The position numbers and the translations under genes are program-made. A stretch of 64,000 bases of DNA. Source: Viridibacterium curvum (GTDB taxonomy: Bacteria > Pseudomonadota > Gammaproteobacteria > Burkholderiales > Rhodocyclaceae). The notes beneath the pieces were generated by a model. The model was not told where the DNA came from, made no database searches, and worked only from the letters and a program-made list of their open reading frames with translations. The stretch covers positions 1 through 64,000 of the forward strand of contig NZ_BAABLD010000005.1 of the NCBI RefSeq assembly GCF_039544165.1. Direction: 5' to 3'. Below, in pieces: positions 62,981 to 64,000 of this stretch; positions within the stretch are counted from its first letter, which is position 1; the number at the start of each line of letters is the position of its first letter.

Positions 62981-64000
62981 TCAGAAATTGAAGTAGATGA
63001 AAGCGCTGACCGCACTGCGCGTCGCGTTGATCAGCATGGCGCAGAGAATGATTGCCCAGGCGAAGCCGAGCACGAACGCGGGCCAGCGTGTCGAGCCATT
63101 GCAGAAGCGGATGAACCACTCGCCGATGCGGTTGCTGTTCGGCATCAGCGCGCAGCACGTCAGGCCGGCGATGCAATACGCCAGCGCCGCCCCGGTATGG
63201 ATGCCGGCATTCCACAGCAGGGTATGGGGGGCATCGAATGCCACCGGTTGGCTGAGCATGGCGATCAGCATTGCGTTGGCATTGTGCAGATCGGTCGCGC
63301 GGAAGAAGACCCAGCCGACCATGACGGCAAGCAGGGTCACGCCCCATGCCAGTACCTGATAGACGCGGCCTTGCTGGATCGCGGCGGGCAACACGGCTGC
63401 AGTGCCTGCGCGCCACGCATGGTTGATCATCAGATAGCCGCCATGCAGCGCACCCCAGATGACGAAGTTCCAGCTCGCGCCGTGCCATAGCCCGCCCAGC
63501 AGCATGGTGGTGAAGAGGTTGGCGTAACGCCGGAAGGCGCCGTGCCGGCTGCCGCCCAGCGGGATGTACAGGTAGTCGCGCAGGAAGGCCGACAGGGTCA
63601 TGTGCCAGCGCCGCCAGAAGTCGATGATCGACAGTGCCTTGTAGGGCGAATCGAAGTTGTAGGGCAGGCTGATATTGAGCATGCGTGACAAGCCGATGGC
63701 CATGTCCGAGTAGCCCGAGAAATCGAAATAGAGTTGCAGCGTGTAGGCCAGTACGCCCAGCCAGGCTTCGAGCAGATCCGGCGTCAGCCCTTCGCTGCAG
63801 CCGTGGAAGACGGCATCGGCAATCGGTGAAATGCCATCCGCAACGACGACCTTCTTGATCAGGCCAAGCATGAAGATGGCTGAACCGGCCGCGAAGTTGC
63901 CGGCGTTGAAACGATAGGTCGATGCATCGCCGAACTGCGGCATCATTTGTGCGTGATGTAGCACCGGGCCGGCAATCAGGTGAGGGAAGTAAGTGACGAA
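62981..64000 (-). CDS. MBOAT O-acyltransferase, AlgI-like (N-terminus beyond window)
   Basis: The last 339 residues or so of an AlgI-type membrane-bound O-acyltransferase; the gene begins beyond the right edge. Just inside the edge is the signature YFPHLIAGPVLHHAQMMPQF, then FDFSGYSDMAIGLSRMLN and GLWHGASWNFVIWGALHGG with the catalytic His. It would move acetyl groups across the inner membrane for transfer to the polysaccharide by the AlgX-like partner downstream. Confidence 0.92.
   Translation of the reverse strand, partial: FVTYFPHLIAGPVLHHAQMMPQFGDASTYRFNAGNFAAGSAIFMLGLIKKVVVADGISPIADAVFHGCSEGLTPDLLEAWLGVLAYTLQLYFDFSGYSDMAIGLSRMLNISLPYNFDSPYKALSIIDFWRRWHMTLSAFLRDYLYIPLGGSRHGAFRRYANLFTTMLLGGLWHGASWNFVIWGALHGGYLMINHAWRAGTAAVLPAAIQQGRVYQVLAWGVTLLAVMVGWVFFRATDLHNANAMLIAMLSQPVAFDAPHTLLWNAGIHTGAALAYCIAGLTCCALMPNSNRIGEWFIRFCNGSTRWPAFVLGFAWAIILCAMLINATRSAVSAFIYFNF

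Overview
The window reads as chromosomal DNA of a GC-rich Gram-negative bacterium, most likely a betaproteobacterium (Rhodocyclales-type is my best guess, inferred only from gene content). The support is a complete exosortase A (XrtA/PEP-CTERM) exopolysaccharide locus, LemA, the tesA/ybbA pair, ETF-ubiquinone oxidoreductase and outer-membrane export proteins. I see no rRNA, tRNA, CRISPR array, insertion sequence or phage gene.

Region 1 (1-8656, minus strand) is a tight five-gene operon that does not match any secretion system I can name. In transcription order it encodes a GAF-HlyD fusion, a PqqD-like/M50 protease/HlyD fusion, a shortened SecA-like ATPase, a periplasmic adaptor, and a large repeat-containing surface protein. 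That last protein has a DUF4347 domain and an N-terminal LEPR-XLL-like motif, and it runs off the left edge. My reading is a dedicated export machine with its cargo. This is the best candidate for an undescribed system.

Region 2 (9008-14437) is a hexuronate (galacturonate-type) catabolic operon: KDG kinase, a secreted protein with a possible ClpP-like fold, tagaturonate reductase and altronate dehydratase. A small orphan gene converges on it. Region 3 (14747-23492) is housekeeping: ETF-QO, tesA and ybbA sharing one CATG at their divergent starts, an FAH-family hydrolase, a GIDE/EF-hand membrane protein with LemA, an HDOD protein, an AcuI/YhdH-type reductase, and a response regulator with a degenerate GGDEF domain.

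Region 4 (23588-58389) is the XrtA locus. A PEP-CTERM protein and the main EPS operon each carry a sigma-54-like promoter (GG-N10-GC). The operon 26478-50008 encodes the export protein, chain-length regulator and tyrosine kinase, a TIGR03016-type outer-membrane protein, an ATPase, three deacetylases (one fused to a GT2 transferase), and a FemAB-like protein. It also encodes several glycosyltransferases, exosortase A fused to EpsI, an asparagine-synthetase-like amidotransferase, an AlgD-like dehydrogenase, an O-antigen-ligase-like protein and a 57-residue membrane protein. Opposite-strand genes (50012-56324) encode a GNAT protein, a flippase, a PLP decarboxylase, an acyl-CoA ligase and a second GNAT protein. 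A short plus-strand operon (56456-58389) encodes an acyl carrier protein and two alpha/beta hydrolases with unusual nucleophile positions.

Region 5 (58406-64000, minus strand) carries a putative lipid-linked sugar module (HAD-UbiA fusion, GT-C transferase, SMR-like transporter) and an O-acetylation pair (MBOAT protein, cut by the right edge, with an AlgX-like SGNH protein). With the AlgD homologue this suggests an acetylated polymer containing uronic acid, but no alginate polymerase is present here.
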